The translations under genes and the position numbers were made by a program. From positions 558,001-622,000 of the forward strand of contig NZ_JAMTCJ010000001.1 in NCBI RefSeq assembly GCF_024171815.1: a DNA stretch of 64,000 nt, in the 5' to 3' direction. A model generated the notes under the pieces. The model was not told the DNA's origin, made no database searches, and saw only the letters and a program-made list of their open reading frames with translations. Source of the DNA: Williamsia maris (GTDB taxonomy: Bacteria > Actinomycetota > Actinomycetes > Mycobacteriales > Mycobacteriaceae). Positions 55,462 through 63,407 of the stretch are shown in pieces (the stretch's first letter is position 1; every line of letters begins with the position of its first letter).

Positions 55462-55560
55462 GATCTCAGGTTCTCACGTGGCCCGCCGACGTCAGTTCGC
55501 GCAGTCACGGTCGTGGTCGGATGCGTCTGCTCAGACCGACGCGGCCGCTAGCGTGGACGC

Positions 55561-56109
55561 GTGGGATTTCACCCGGGGTACTTCAGTCGAGCCGGCGCAT
55601 TCACGCTCAAGTTCGACCGGGATGCGTCGCTGTACAGCCTCGGCATCCCCGTCAGCACCGGACACGTCGACTACACCGAGCACTACTGCATCTCCGCCGA
55701 GCAGTACGCCACCTTGGCAAACGACCCGCGCCTGGCCAAATCGTTCGCCGACGAATGCCGCCGACGAGAGCACGACGAGTTATTTGTTCTCGAGCCCGAG
55801 TGGAATCGCGGGTCACCCCGGATGCCGGACGAGTCCGACGAGGTCCAGGCCGCCATCACCTACCTCGATACATTCACGTCGTTTCCGCGCGGAGTCGCAC
55901 TCGGGATCGACGTCGAGTCGGGACGGCCGTACCTCTCGATACCTGCGGGCTCCGGCCACAGCTCCGAGGAATGGCGGTACTTTCGCATCTCGTATGACGA
56001 ACTGCACGCGTTCGATACAGACATCGAGGCAGCGGTCTTGTTTGCCGACGCCTGCCGAGGGGGTGGGCACGACGACCGATTGGTCTCGCTGCCCCCGACG
56101 GAACGCTGA
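55561..56109 (+). CDS. Hypothetical soluble protein
   Basis: 182 aa, GTG start with a TAGCGT hexamer about 7 bp upstream and no ribosome-binding site, so the message may be leaderless. It is acidic and rich in Tyr, Asp and His, with no membrane segment. Two similar-looking stretches, HYCISAEQYATLANDPRLAKSFADECRRR and RISYDELHAFDTDIEAAVLFADACRG in part, suggest an internal duplication (helix ending FADxCR). The two halves may be repeats of one domain. It lies next to T7SS locus B; a link is possible but unproven. Confidence 0.65.
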   Translation: MGFHPGYFSRAGAFTLKFDRDASLYSLGIPVSTGHVDYTEHYCISAEQYATLANDPRLAKSFADECRRREHDELFVLEPEWNRGSPRMPDESDEVQAAITYLDTFTSFPRGVALGIDVESGRPYLSIPAGSGHSSEEWRYFRISYDELHAFDTDIEAAVLFADACRGGGHDDRLVSLPPTER

Positions 56110-56125
56110 CGCTCGACCGGAGAGC

Positions 56126-56650
56126 TCAGGGCACCAATCGTAGGGCGTCGAGGTTGATGTCGCGATCCGGACGGGCCGTGACCGCCAGCTGGGCGAGCAC
56201 GTACTGATCGTCGCCGACGGGGAGGACCACCGAGTGTGCGTTCGACACCAGTGGGCCGAACGGTGACGCAAGCGTGCCGAGCAACACCACGCCATGGTCG
56301 TTACGGGTGTCGGCGACCCTCTCCCGCAACTCCCAACCAGGCACTCCGAGAGTCATCGCTTCGGCGAACTGCAACAGGTGGTCCGCGGGAACCGGTAGGT
56401 CGGAGAGACGCCACGCGGTGGCCATCGCGTTCGAGACAAACCGTTCCGACGGCGTCAGCGACTCCTGGAGTTCCGCTTCGCTCTCCGACAGCCAGAGGTC
56501 GGAGACGGTGAGCAGGTCCGCATCTCGGCGCACCTTGCGCCAGCCGTCCGGCAGTCCGGCCACTGCGAGACCCGTCTCGTCGAAATGCTCGACCAGAGTC
56601 ACCAGCGCTTGGGGGTGACCCAACGCGGACGTGTCGAACGCACCTGTCAC
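56126..56650 (-). CDS. Hypothetical protein, last gene of T7SS locus B
   Basis: 174 aa from the GTG at 56650, which overlaps the previous stop by GTGA. It is soluble and acidic with ALGHPQALVTLVEHFDETGL near the start, a Trp-rich centre and a beta-rich end (VVLLGTLASPFGPLVSNAHS). Coupled translation with the membrane protein suggests it belongs to the same unit, perhaps as a second immunity or adaptor protein. I do not recognise its family. Confidence 0.65.
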   Translation of the reverse strand: MTGAFDTSALGHPQALVTLVEHFDETGLAVAGLPDGWRKVRRDADLLTVSDLWLSESEAELQESLTPSERFVSNAMATAWRLSDLPVPADHLLQFAEAMTLGVPGWELRERVADTRNDHGVVLLGTLASPFGPLVSNAHSVVLPVGDDQYVLAQLAVTARPDRDINLDALRLVP

Positions 56651-57420
56651 GGTGTCGTGGCTCGCGGTTGGGCGACCACACGAACTTCGATACTGTCGCC
56701 CACTGCAACTTCGCGATCCGGCTTGAACAGCAACATCTCCCGGATCAGTTCCGGGCTGTACGACGACCTGCTGGCGGGGTCGGTCTCCGATAGATGGAGC
56801 ACCGTCGAAGTGAGCGAATTGGCTTCGAGCCCGTAGCACATCGTCGGAAATATCAGCTGGGGCTTTGATTCGGACGCGTCATTGGTCAACTCGAGGTAGG
56901 GGAACGCCAGTTTGCGCTGTTGCACCAGGTTGGCGTGGATTCCATCAACGGTGAGTTCGAAGCGACCAGGGACAGAAACGCTGTTGGGTTCGACCACGAG
57001 TTTCCCGCGGTACGCCACAGCATTCCGAAGCGTCAGAGCGACCAAGACCCAAGCGGCGACTGCGATGAAGGGCAAACGTGCGTTCCCCCCGGTCGGCGAA
57101 CCTACGACGGCTTGAATCGTCACACCAACTGCACCAATGGTCATCGCCACCGGAAACAACACGTGCGAGTTGAGGAGCGGTTTCCGCTGCTCGATCTCGA
57201 CGCCTGCCTTGGTCAGTGTCACCCGCGGCGCAGGGGCCAACAGTGGCGGAACCGCTGTTGCGGCGAAGGCAAGAGCCAACAACAGGATCCAATAATCCTG
57301 GAATGCGATCGCCAGAATCCCGATGACTACGACAATCAGTGCCATGATCGCCGGGCCGCCAAAACTCCTGGTTCTGTAGGCCGCGGTTCGCCGCCAAGTG
57401 AACGCTGTGTGGTCAATCAT
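56647..57420 (-). CDS. Polytopic membrane protein, candidate immunity protein (locus B)
   Basis: 257 aa. Hydrophobic hairpins lie at about 25-62 (ALIVVVIGILAIAFQDYWIL) and 95-140. Between and after them come short strands such as PRVTLTKAGVEIEQRK and KLVVEPNSVSVPGRFEL, giving a PH-like C-terminal domain. The ATG lies 8 bases inside the effector stop. The plan is the same as the locus A membrane protein, though the sequences have diverged. Base composition is visibly less GC-rich than the metabolic genes nearby. Confidence 0.65.
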   Translation of the reverse strand: MIDHTAFTWRRTAAYRTRSFGGPAIMALIVVVIGILAIAFQDYWILLLALAFAATAVPPLLAPAPRVTLTKAGVEIEQRKPLLNSHVLFPVAMTIGAVGVTIQAVVGSPTGGNARLPFIAVAAWVLVALTLRNAVAYRGKLVVEPNSVSVPGRFELTVDGIHANLVQQRKLAFPYLELTNDASESKPQLIFPTMCYGLEANSLTSTVLHLSETDPASRSSYSPELIREMLLFKPDREVAVGDSIEVRVVAQPRATTP

Positions 57421-58351
57421 CGCTGAGTAGCGCCCCTATCCCTTTTGATGTGTACGTGGCGACGAGGCCCCCAATGACCACGCCGGCCACGGTGCCCACC
57501 AGATTGCCAGGGCCGGGCAACACGGACCCTGCGGCCATACCGACTGCAGCGCCCGTGGCAATGCCCGCTGCGACACCGCCACCTTCTTTCGCTACAGCCA
57601 CCGGCACTGAGTCGCCGCCTCCGACATCGCTGATGATCGCTGGGATCATCATGGCCACGTTCCCAGCCACTCCGAGGCGGGTCACCTTGAGAACATCGAT
57701 CTCCTTGAGCCACGGCTTCAGGCTGCTGTCGACGTTCTCCAGGGCCTTTAGCCCGTACTTTCCGATGAGGTCTGTCTTTGCCGCCACCAGCTCGCCGACC
57801 ACAAACGAGTTGACGTCATTCGCGCTGAGGTCCCAGACGGAGTCCTTCTTCTTGTCATCCAAGTTCTTCAACGCCTTGGCGAGATCGTCGTCGACGCGGT
57901 TGGCTTCTTCGACCAACTTGTTGACGCGATCCTGCAGCTTGGTCAGCGCGTCGTTGAGCTCTTTGATCTCGTCGTCGTCCCAGCCCGCGGTCGACACGGC
58001 CACCGCGACGGTGGACGACGAGTCGATGATCCGCAGCCCGTGTTGCCCTGCATCCGAGCGCAGCACGTCAAGACTTCGACGAAGACCCTCGACGGGACCC
58101 TGCGCGATCGTTGCCGCACCGCCCAAGATTTTCGCGGCCGCGATGTACTGATCGGCTTTGAGCTTGGCGTGCCGTAGCTGGGTCTTGGATGCTCCGGCGC
58201 CGAGCCCTTCCCACGTCTCGAACACGGGCATCCGCTCGAGCTGGCCGGTGGCATCGCTGCACGCGACAGCGAGCTTCTGGCAATCCGTGGCCACGTCGGC
58301 CAACGAATGCGGATCCCAGCGCGCTATGTCAGCCACCTGCAGGTCTGCCAC
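57413..58351 (-). CDS. Putative T7SS effector with glycine-zipper C-terminus (locus B)
   Basis: 312 aa, GTG start. Helical N-terminus with WEG at 47-49, then helices to about residue 105. A charged coiled coil (KELNDALTKLQDRVNKLVEE, to about residue 180) follows. The C-terminus (about 255-305) is a two-segment glycine-zipper hairpin, GVAAGIATGAAVGMAAGSVL and LVGTVAGVVIGGLVATYT, joined by a PGPG turn like the GPGAP turn in locus A. It has no enzymatic motif. Its stop overlaps the membrane-protein start. Likely secreted by a type VII system encoded elsewhere, and membrane-active (inferred). Confidence 0.65.
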   Translation of the reverse strand: MADLQVADIARWDPHSLADVATDCQKLAVACSDATGQLERMPVFETWEGLGAGASKTQLRHAKLKADQYIAAAKILGGAATIAQGPVEGLRRSLDVLRSDAGQHGLRIIDSSSTVAVAVSTAGWDDDEIKELNDALTKLQDRVNKLVEEANRVDDDLAKALKNLDDKKKDSVWDLSANDVNSFVVGELVAAKTDLIGKYGLKALENVDSSLKPWLKEIDVLKVTRLGVAGNVAMMIPAIISDVGGGDSVPVAVAKEGGGVAAGIATGAAVGMAAGSVLPGPGNLVGTVAGVVIGGLVATYTSKGIGALLSDD

Positions 58352-58447
58352 CGTCGACGTCCCCTTCGCTTCTCACCGAAATGCCCTGATTCGGTCAGGA
58401 GGTTACTGTACCGATGTACGCAGACAGCCTGGAGGGACGTCGAAGTC

Positions 58448-58786
58448 ATGCCACCCGAAGAAGACCTGAAGGTCACCTCGTCGGATTTGCGACACGCTGC
58501 ACAGCAACTCAGCGGTTGGGAAACCGACGTGTCGGTTGCCGCGTCGAAGGCCGAGACCGATCTGCAGTCACGATCCGGCGGCTGGGTCGGCGACTCGAAG
58601 AAAGCTCTGGAGAAGGCGATCGGCGAACTACGCGAACACAAGGGCAGCGTGACATCCCGGCTGGCGAGGGAGTCGAAGAACATCAACAACGCCGCGGACC
58701 GGTACGCCAAAACCGAGAAGAAGAATGCAGAGAAGATCGCCAAGGCCGACCACGGGAACAAGCCCAAGCTGAACATGGACCACTGA
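58448..58786 (+). CDS. WXG100-like small putative T7SS substrate or partner
   Basis: 112 aa. A helical hairpin with GGWVGDSKKAL as the turn (WVG at 46-48) and a C-terminal YAKTE at 86-90 matches the YxxxD/E export signal of type VII substrates. The end is lysine-rich. It is divergent from the locus B effector, with a 96-bp gap, and could be its heterodimer partner. Its TGA abuts the TGA of the convergent FMN reductase in the palindrome TGATCA, with no gap. Confidence 0.75.
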   Translation: MPPEEDLKVTSSDLRHAAQQLSGWETDVSVAASKAETDLQSRSGGWVGDSKKALEKAIGELREHKGSVTSRLARESKNINNAADRYAKTEKKNAEKIAKADHGNKPKLNMDH

Positions 58787-59320
58787 TCAGCGCAAAGACC
58801 CCGCCACCCGCGTCAACGACGCGAACACAGCCGAGTAGTCCACGGCCGCTTTGGCGATGAAGTCGTCGAGGTCGGGCAGGTTGTCGATGACGAAATACAG
58901 TCCGCGACCGGGGATCGCGGCACCCAGCTCCAACAGCAGCGGAGCGAGCGTGGTCTGCGGTGCGAGTGAGTGGGTGAGGTCGCCACCGGTGAACAGCGGG
59001 ATAGCGACGACTCCCTTGAGTCCATCGGTGCTGTACTGGTCGAGGAACGCCTTGAGCAGCCCGGTGTAGGACGCCTTGTAGGTGGGCGTCGCGAAGATGA
59101 CCAGGTCGCTCACCGCCACCGACTCCTTTGCGGCGGTGACCTTCTCCGATCCCCAATGGAACAACTCACCGGCGATGTCGGCGAGTTCGAGGACCTCGAC
59201 GTCGTACGACCCCTCCGCCAGCAGCGCCGGCGGGAGCGCTTCGGCCACGGTGCGTGTCCGCGACTGCGGCTTGGGGTTACCGACGACAACGGTCACCTTC
59301 AGTGGGTTGCGGTCAGACAC
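58787..59320 (-). CDS. NAD(P)H-dependent FMN reductase
   Basis: 177 aa, GTG start. KVTVVVGNPKPQSRTRTVAE is the FMN phosphate loop. VIFATPTYKASYTGLLKAFL is the family's second motif (usually PxYxxSxxGxLKxxLD), and IPLFTGGDLTHSL the third. It belongs to the MsuE/SsuE-like flavodoxin-fold reductases that supply reduced FMN. It starts 6 bp after the nitroreductase-like gene on the same strand, so it probably feeds that enzyme. Confidence 0.9.
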   Translation of the reverse strand: MSDRNPLKVTVVVGNPKPQSRTRTVAEALPPALLAEGSYDVEVLELADIAGELFHWGSEKVTAAKESVAVSDLVIFATPTYKASYTGLLKAFLDQYSTDGLKGVVAIPLFTGGDLTHSLAPQTTLAPLLLELGAAIPGRGLYFVIDNLPDLDDFIAKAAVDYSAVFASLTRVAGSLR

Positions 59321-59326
59321 AGGGTT

Positions 59327-60613
59327 TCAGCTCCAGACGTCGTCGTGGCGGGCGTGGGTGGGGAGATAGGCTGCGGGGCCGAACTTCTGGTCGTAGAACC
59401 CGCGGTCGAGGTTCTGCGCCTGCAGGTACATGAGGACGTGCACGGTCGGCACGGTCCCCGGCAGCTTGCCGAAGCGGGAGTAGATGTACTCGGCCTGCAG
59501 GGTCACGAGCTCCTGCAGCCCATCGGCCGGGAGGTAGTCGGCCCGCACCTTGGGGGTGTCCGACCACGGGCCGGGTGTAGCGGGGTTGCCCGGTCCCCCG
59601 GGGCCGAACTTGCGCTCGTAATACCGATCCACCCCCGCGGCAACCGAATCCACGAACGGCGGCACCAGCGTCTCGAAGACGCCCTCGAGCCCGGTTGCGT
59701 TCGGGAACGGCCACCGATCGTCGGTGTCGTAGGAGAAGCCGAGTCCCGGTCCGCGCGGATCGCCACTGGCGCCGAGCACGCTGAGACGGTCGAGGCCGTC
59801 GAAGGTCCAGCCGCCCAGCCCCAGTGCCTGCAGCAGCAGGACGCCGGTGTTGGTGGCGGTTGCGAGCTCTGCGCTGGCTTCGGCGAGGGTGTACTGCTCG
59901 ACGAACGACAGCGGGATCGGGTCGTCGAAGTTCCGCAGACCGCTGAACTTCTCGATCCCGGGAACTGCCGTGTTGTGCACGTCGTCGTAGATGACGTAAC
60001 CGTTGGCGGCGAAGAAGTTCAGATTCGCGACGAGGTGTTCGGAGAGGTCGGCCACCGGGAACGCCAGGAGGCTGCCGGGCCAGTTCGCGATCCAGGTGTT
60101 GTGGCCCTCCATGTAGGGCTCCTCGCGCGGCAGGACGAGGCGGGTGTCGGACAGCTGCCGGTACCCGTCGGCCGTGGAGGTGATCCACGATGCGAGGTCG
60201 GCGGGCTCGTCCTGACGTTCGATCTGCGGGGCCGCGTCCCGGGAGCCGAAGAAGTAGGTGCCCGAGTCGTCGGTGAAGAACAGCTGACTCGTGTGAAAGG
60301 CCGCCGCCGACGGGAACGTCCGACCGCCCGCCGAGCCCGGATAGTTGGGCACGTTCGGGGCATACCCGCGATGTCGGGTGATGCCGTAATTCCAGCCCGT
60401 CACGCCGGCGAGCACACTGATGATGAGCGCACGTTCGACCTCGGTGATCGCGCGAGGTTCCTCGGTCGACTCGTAGGCCAATGGCCCGTCGGGGATGCTG
60501 CCTCCGACCGGGAAGCGACGCGAACGTCGGCCGACGATGGCGTCGAGCAGCGGATACTGGCCCAGTTCGGCCAATGCCTTCCGGTGCTTGTCAGAGATCT
60601 CCAGGCGGCTCAT
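59327..60613 (-). CDS. Nitroreductase-like flavoprotein (large, unassigned)
   Basis: 428 aa. The N-terminus has YPLLDAIVGRRSRRFPVGG, the RRSxR phosphate-binding signature of nitroreductases. An Ala/Gly-rich core follows (LAGVTGWNYGITRHRGYAPN, GRTFPSAAAFHTSQLFFTDD). The protein is about twice the usual nitroreductase length, with extra central and C-terminal regions (KFGPGGPGNPATPGPWSD). Coupling to an FMN reductase supports an FMN-dependent reaction. The ATG at 60613 gives the natural N-terminus; the frame to 60745 is unsupported. Function is inferred. Confidence 0.6.
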   Translation of the reverse strand: MSRLEISDKHRKALAELGQYPLLDAIVGRRSRRFPVGGSIPDGPLAYESTEEPRAITEVERALIISVLAGVTGWNYGITRHRGYAPNVPNYPGSAGGRTFPSAAAFHTSQLFFTDDSGTYFFGSRDAAPQIERQDEPADLASWITSTADGYRQLSDTRLVLPREEPYMEGHNTWIANWPGSLLAFPVADLSEHLVANLNFFAANGYVIYDDVHNTAVPGIEKFSGLRNFDDPIPLSFVEQYTLAEASAELATATNTGVLLLQALGLGGWTFDGLDRLSVLGASGDPRGPGLGFSYDTDDRWPFPNATGLEGVFETLVPPFVDSVAAGVDRYYERKFGPGGPGNPATPGPWSDTPKVRADYLPADGLQELVTLQAEYIYSRFGKLPGTVPTVHVLMYLQAQNLDRGFYDQKFGPAAYLPTHARHDDVWS

Positions 60614-60784
60614 CGCGTTCTTTTCGACACGAATTGGACGATATCGGGTGGGGTCACCGAGTGGTCGACATCGCCGAGTTCGGCTTCCGCGGCGTCGAAA
60701 CAGCCGTGATCGTTTTGCCCGACCCGAGGGTGACGTGCGTCGCATACGGGACTGCGCCCGCCCCCCACCGTGTTGGCCACGTAC

Positions 60785-61879
60785 ATGGCCTTCACACTGA
60801 ATTCCGATTCACCGCTGCTTCAGCCGTTCGACTCCGGCGTCATCCACACCTCGCACCGCGTGTTCATGGCGCCGCTGACCCGCCTGCGCGCGGAGTCCGA
60901 CGGCACCCCCACCGATCTGCAGACCGAGTACTACCGCCAGCGCGCGGGCGCCGGCCTGGTGATCGCCGAGGCCACCCAGTCCAGCGCCACCTCGGGCGGC
61001 GCCTACGCCAACACCCCCGGCATTCACAACGATGCCCAGCAGGCCAAGTGGGCCGAGATCGCCGAGGCCGTGCACGGTGAGGGCGGCCAGATCTTCGTCC
61101 AGACCTGGCACGTCGGCCGCGTCGCGCACCCCGACCTCCCCGGTGGCGACCCCGTCGCCCCGTCGGCCATCGCCGCCGAGGGCAAGGCCCACACCCCCAA
61201 GGGCAGCCAGCCGCTGGTCACCCCGCGCGCACTCGAGACCAACGAGATCGCCGGCGTCGTCGACGGCTTCCGCAAATCGGCTCGCCACGCAATCGATGCC
61301 GGACTCGACGGTGTCGAGATCCACGGCGCGAACGGCTACCTCCTGCACCAGTTCCTCGGTGACGACAGCAACCAGCGCACCGACGAGTACGGCGGTTCGC
61401 CGGCAAATCGTGCGCGCATCGTGATCGAGGTCGTCAAGGCCGTGGTCGACGAGATCGGTGCCGACCGCGTCGGCATCCGGTTGAGCCCCGGCCACAAGGC
61501 CAACGGCATGGACGAGGCCGACACCGTGCCCGTGCACCAGGAACTGTTGCGCGCCATCGCCGACATCCCGTTGGCGTACGTGCACTTCCTCATCGAGCCG
61601 ACCGACCCCGTGCTGGCGCAGCTGCGCCCCGAGATCACGGTGCCGTTCCTGCTCAACACCGGCTTCGCCATCGAGTCCGACTTCGCGCAGCTCGAGAAGA
61701 TCGTCGCCGACGGAACCGCCGACGCCGTCGTGGTCGGCCGTTGGTACATCTCCAACCCCGACCTCGTCGAGCGCCTCAAGCAGGGCGCGGACCTCACCGA
61801 GCCGAACCAGGCCACCTTCTACGCCAACGGCGCCGAGGGCTACATCGACTACCCGTCGCTGCAGACCCAGAACGCCTGA
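60785..61879 (+). CDS. Old-yellow-enzyme-family alkene reductase
   Basis: 364 aa. The FMN barrel shows SHRVFMAPLTRLRAESDGTP, FVQTWHVGRVAHPDL (His near the flavin), GVEIHGANGYLLHQFL and NQRTDEYGGSPANRARI (the catalytic Tyr region). ADAVVVGRWYISNPDLVERL binds the phosphate. It is close to N-ethylmaleimide/2-cyclohexenone reductases (NemA/XenA group) that reduce activated C=C bonds or nitro esters. It is divergent from the nitroreductase-like gene across 171 bp. A hairpin terminator follows. Confidence 0.95.
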   Translation: MAFTLNSDSPLLQPFDSGVIHTSHRVFMAPLTRLRAESDGTPTDLQTEYYRQRAGAGLVIAEATQSSATSGGAYANTPGIHNDAQQAKWAEIAEAVHGEGGQIFVQTWHVGRVAHPDLPGGDPVAPSAIAAEGKAHTPKGSQPLVTPRALETNEIAGVVDGFRKSARHAIDAGLDGVEIHGANGYLLHQFLGDDSNQRTDEYGGSPANRARIVIEVVKAVVDEIGADRVGIRLSPGHKANGMDEADTVPVHQELLRAIADIPLAYVHFLIEPTDPVLAQLRPEITVPFLLNTGFAIESDFAQLEKIVADGTADAVVVGRWYISNPDLVERLKQGADLTEPNQATFYANGAEGYIDYPSLQTQNA

Positions 61880-61894
61880 CGCACAGGTCAACAC

Positions 61895-61933
61895 CGAAAC
61901 ACCCATCGCCCGTCATGGTCGGTGGGTGTTTCG
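61895..61933 (+). terminator. Stem-loop after the alkene reductase gene
   Basis: CGAAACACCCA (61895-61905) pairs perfectly with TGGGTGTTTCG (61923-61933) around a 17-base loop, 15 bases after the stop. It has no T-run but is AT-richer than its surroundings. It is the likely terminator. Confidence 0.75.
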
Positions 61934-61985
61934 TACGTTCAGGCGCGAACATTCACGACGTCTCCCGCGTCTGACGTTGAGACCG

Positions 61986-62276
61986 GTGATCGACACCGGT
62001 GTCACACCGCAGGGGCACACCATCTCCAGGGACGACAACACGTACCTGGGATCGATCCCTGCGGTGCCGGCACTCTCTCGTTACGACTCGACCTACGAGA
62101 TCCCCGACACCTGGGAGACCTACGCCGCGCTCAGTGTGTTGCTCGACGAACTGTTCGCCTACGTGAAGTCCGGGCCGCGAGTTCTACCCTCGACAGCACG
62201 CCATGACGCTACTTTCCCAGAGGCTTCGACCAGAGCTTCGGCTTGGCTCTTCGGCGCGGCGCCTTCTTACCGGTGA
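61986..62276 (+). CDS. Possible small gene or gene remnant
   Basis: 96 codons from a GTG, overlapping the 3' end of the minus-strand membrane gene by 68 bases. The segment about 61990-62180 has the strong third-position GC of real coding sequence and reads SRDDNTYLGSIPAVPALSRY, then ETYAALSVLLDELFAYVKSG. Codon bias fades before the stop. I do not recognise it. It could be a truncated gene left beside T7SS locus C. The rest of 61880-62208 holds only the terminator. Confidence 0.35.
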   Translation: MIDTGVTPQGHTISRDDNTYLGSIPAVPALSRYDSTYEIPDTWETYAALSVLLDELFAYVKSGPRVLPSTARHDATFPEASTRASAWLFGAAPSYR

Positions 62277-62751
62277 CGGCCTCGAACTCCTCGATCGAGA
62301 TGTATTTTTGCAAAAGTGAAATCACCAGGGCTGCAGCGGCTCCAACAACGAAGATTTGTGCGAAGAGAACTACTGGGGCTGCCACGATCCCCGCGGTCAC
62401 GCCCGCCCAGCCACCACGATCTCGTGCCTCGGGCGTCGTCCCGGAGCGAATGATCATGGGTACACCCAGCTCTTTTTCTTCGTCCGTCCGCTTCAGTAAC
62501 CCGAACCCCCAGTAGAAACTCCACAGCACGCCGGTTGCGGCGAGAACCAAAATGAACGCCCGAGCACTACCTGACGCCGACGTCGCGATGACGTAAATGA
62601 CGATGCCCACGCCCCAACACGACAGGGCGAACACTGCGGTCCACAGGACCACCAATCCCGCACGCCGCACCCAATACCGTGGGCCGCGGTCCACCCACGT
62701 CGTACCGAGGAGTCGAATCTCTGTGGCGTTCGGCGGGCGTACTTCACTCAC
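62209..62751 (-). CDS. Four-helix membrane protein, candidate immunity protein 2 (locus C)
   Basis: 180 aa. Helix hairpins lie at about 28-75 and 115-150. Between them is ELGVPMIIRSGTTPEARDRG, and the end reads LQKYISIEEFEAVTGKKAPR and a basic tail. It is a clear paralogue of the next gene upstream (62844-63407): RGPRYW against RGFRYW, GWAGVTAGIVAAPVVLFAQI against GWAGVGAGIVAGPLVVVAQI, YISIEEFEA identical. Tandem duplicates behind an effector suggest immunity-gene amplification. GC content is lower than average here. Confidence 0.7.
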   Translation of the reverse strand: MSEVRPPNATEIRLLGTTWVDRGPRYWVRRAGLVVLWTAVFALSCWGVGIVIYVIATSASGSARAFILVLAATGVLWSFYWGFGLLKRTDEEKELGVPMIIRSGTTPEARDRGGWAGVTAGIVAAPVVLFAQIFVVGAAAALVISLLQKYISIEEFEAVTGKKAPRRRAKPKLWSKPLGK

Positions 62752-62843
62752 GCCGATCTCGCGTCCACCTCAGAGGGCATGGTGGAAAACGGATCTAATC
62801 GACCAGAAGTCGCGTCTCCTGCTCTGACCAAACATCGTGACCA

Positions 62844-63407
62844 TCATCCACCCCGATGGTTGGAGCGACCACGACGTCGAACAATAGCCAGGCTCGCATA
62901 GTCGTCGTCTTTTCGGCGTGGCACCCGTTTTCCCGTTGCGGCCTCGAATTCCTCGATCGAGATGTAGCGCTGAAGTGAGGTGAAAACCAAAGCAGCAAAC
63001 GTGCCGACGACGAGGATCTGCGCCACCACAACCAGGGGTCCCGCCACTATTCCTGCGCCCACCCCAGCCCATCCCGCGCGTTCTCGAGACTCACTGCTCG
63101 AACGCGAGCGCATGATCGGCGGCACACCCAAGGCCTTCTCGACCGGCGTCCGACGAGTCAGCGAAAAGCCATAAGCAACACTCCATGCAATCGCCATCAT
63201 CAAGATCGCGAACAACACAACCCGACCGACTCCGTGCATCTTGGTCAGAACCAGGGACAAAAGGATGGATACGGCCCAGCCAGACATCGCCAACAGGAAA
63301 AGGCAGAAGGCTGTCGCCATCGCCCGCAAACGCCAATAGCGAAATCCTCGCTTCTCCCAGCTGGTTCCGAAGTACTTGATCGATCGTGTCGAGCCCGTAG
63401 TCGTCAC
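62844..63407 (-). CDS. Four-helix membrane protein, candidate immunity protein 1 (locus C)
   Basis: 187 aa from the GTG at 63407, whose GTGA overlaps the effector's TGA; ATG 63425 is an alternative but would overlap more. Two helix hairpins flank a cytoplasmic loop with ALGVPPIMRSRSSSESRERA, and YISIEEFEAATGKRVPRRK ends the core. It is the nearer of two tandem paralogues and is translationally coupled to the effector. Function as immunity protein is inferred from the arrangement. Confidence 0.7.
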   Translation of the reverse strand: MTTTGSTRSIKYFGTSWEKRGFRYWRLRAMATAFCLFLLAMSGWAVSILLSLVLTKMHGVGRVVLFAILMMAIAWSVAYGFSLTRRTPVEKALGVPPIMRSRSSSESRERAGWAGVGAGIVAGPLVVVAQILVVGTFAALVFTSLQRYISIEEFEAATGKRVPRRKDDDYASLAIVRRRGRSNHRGG

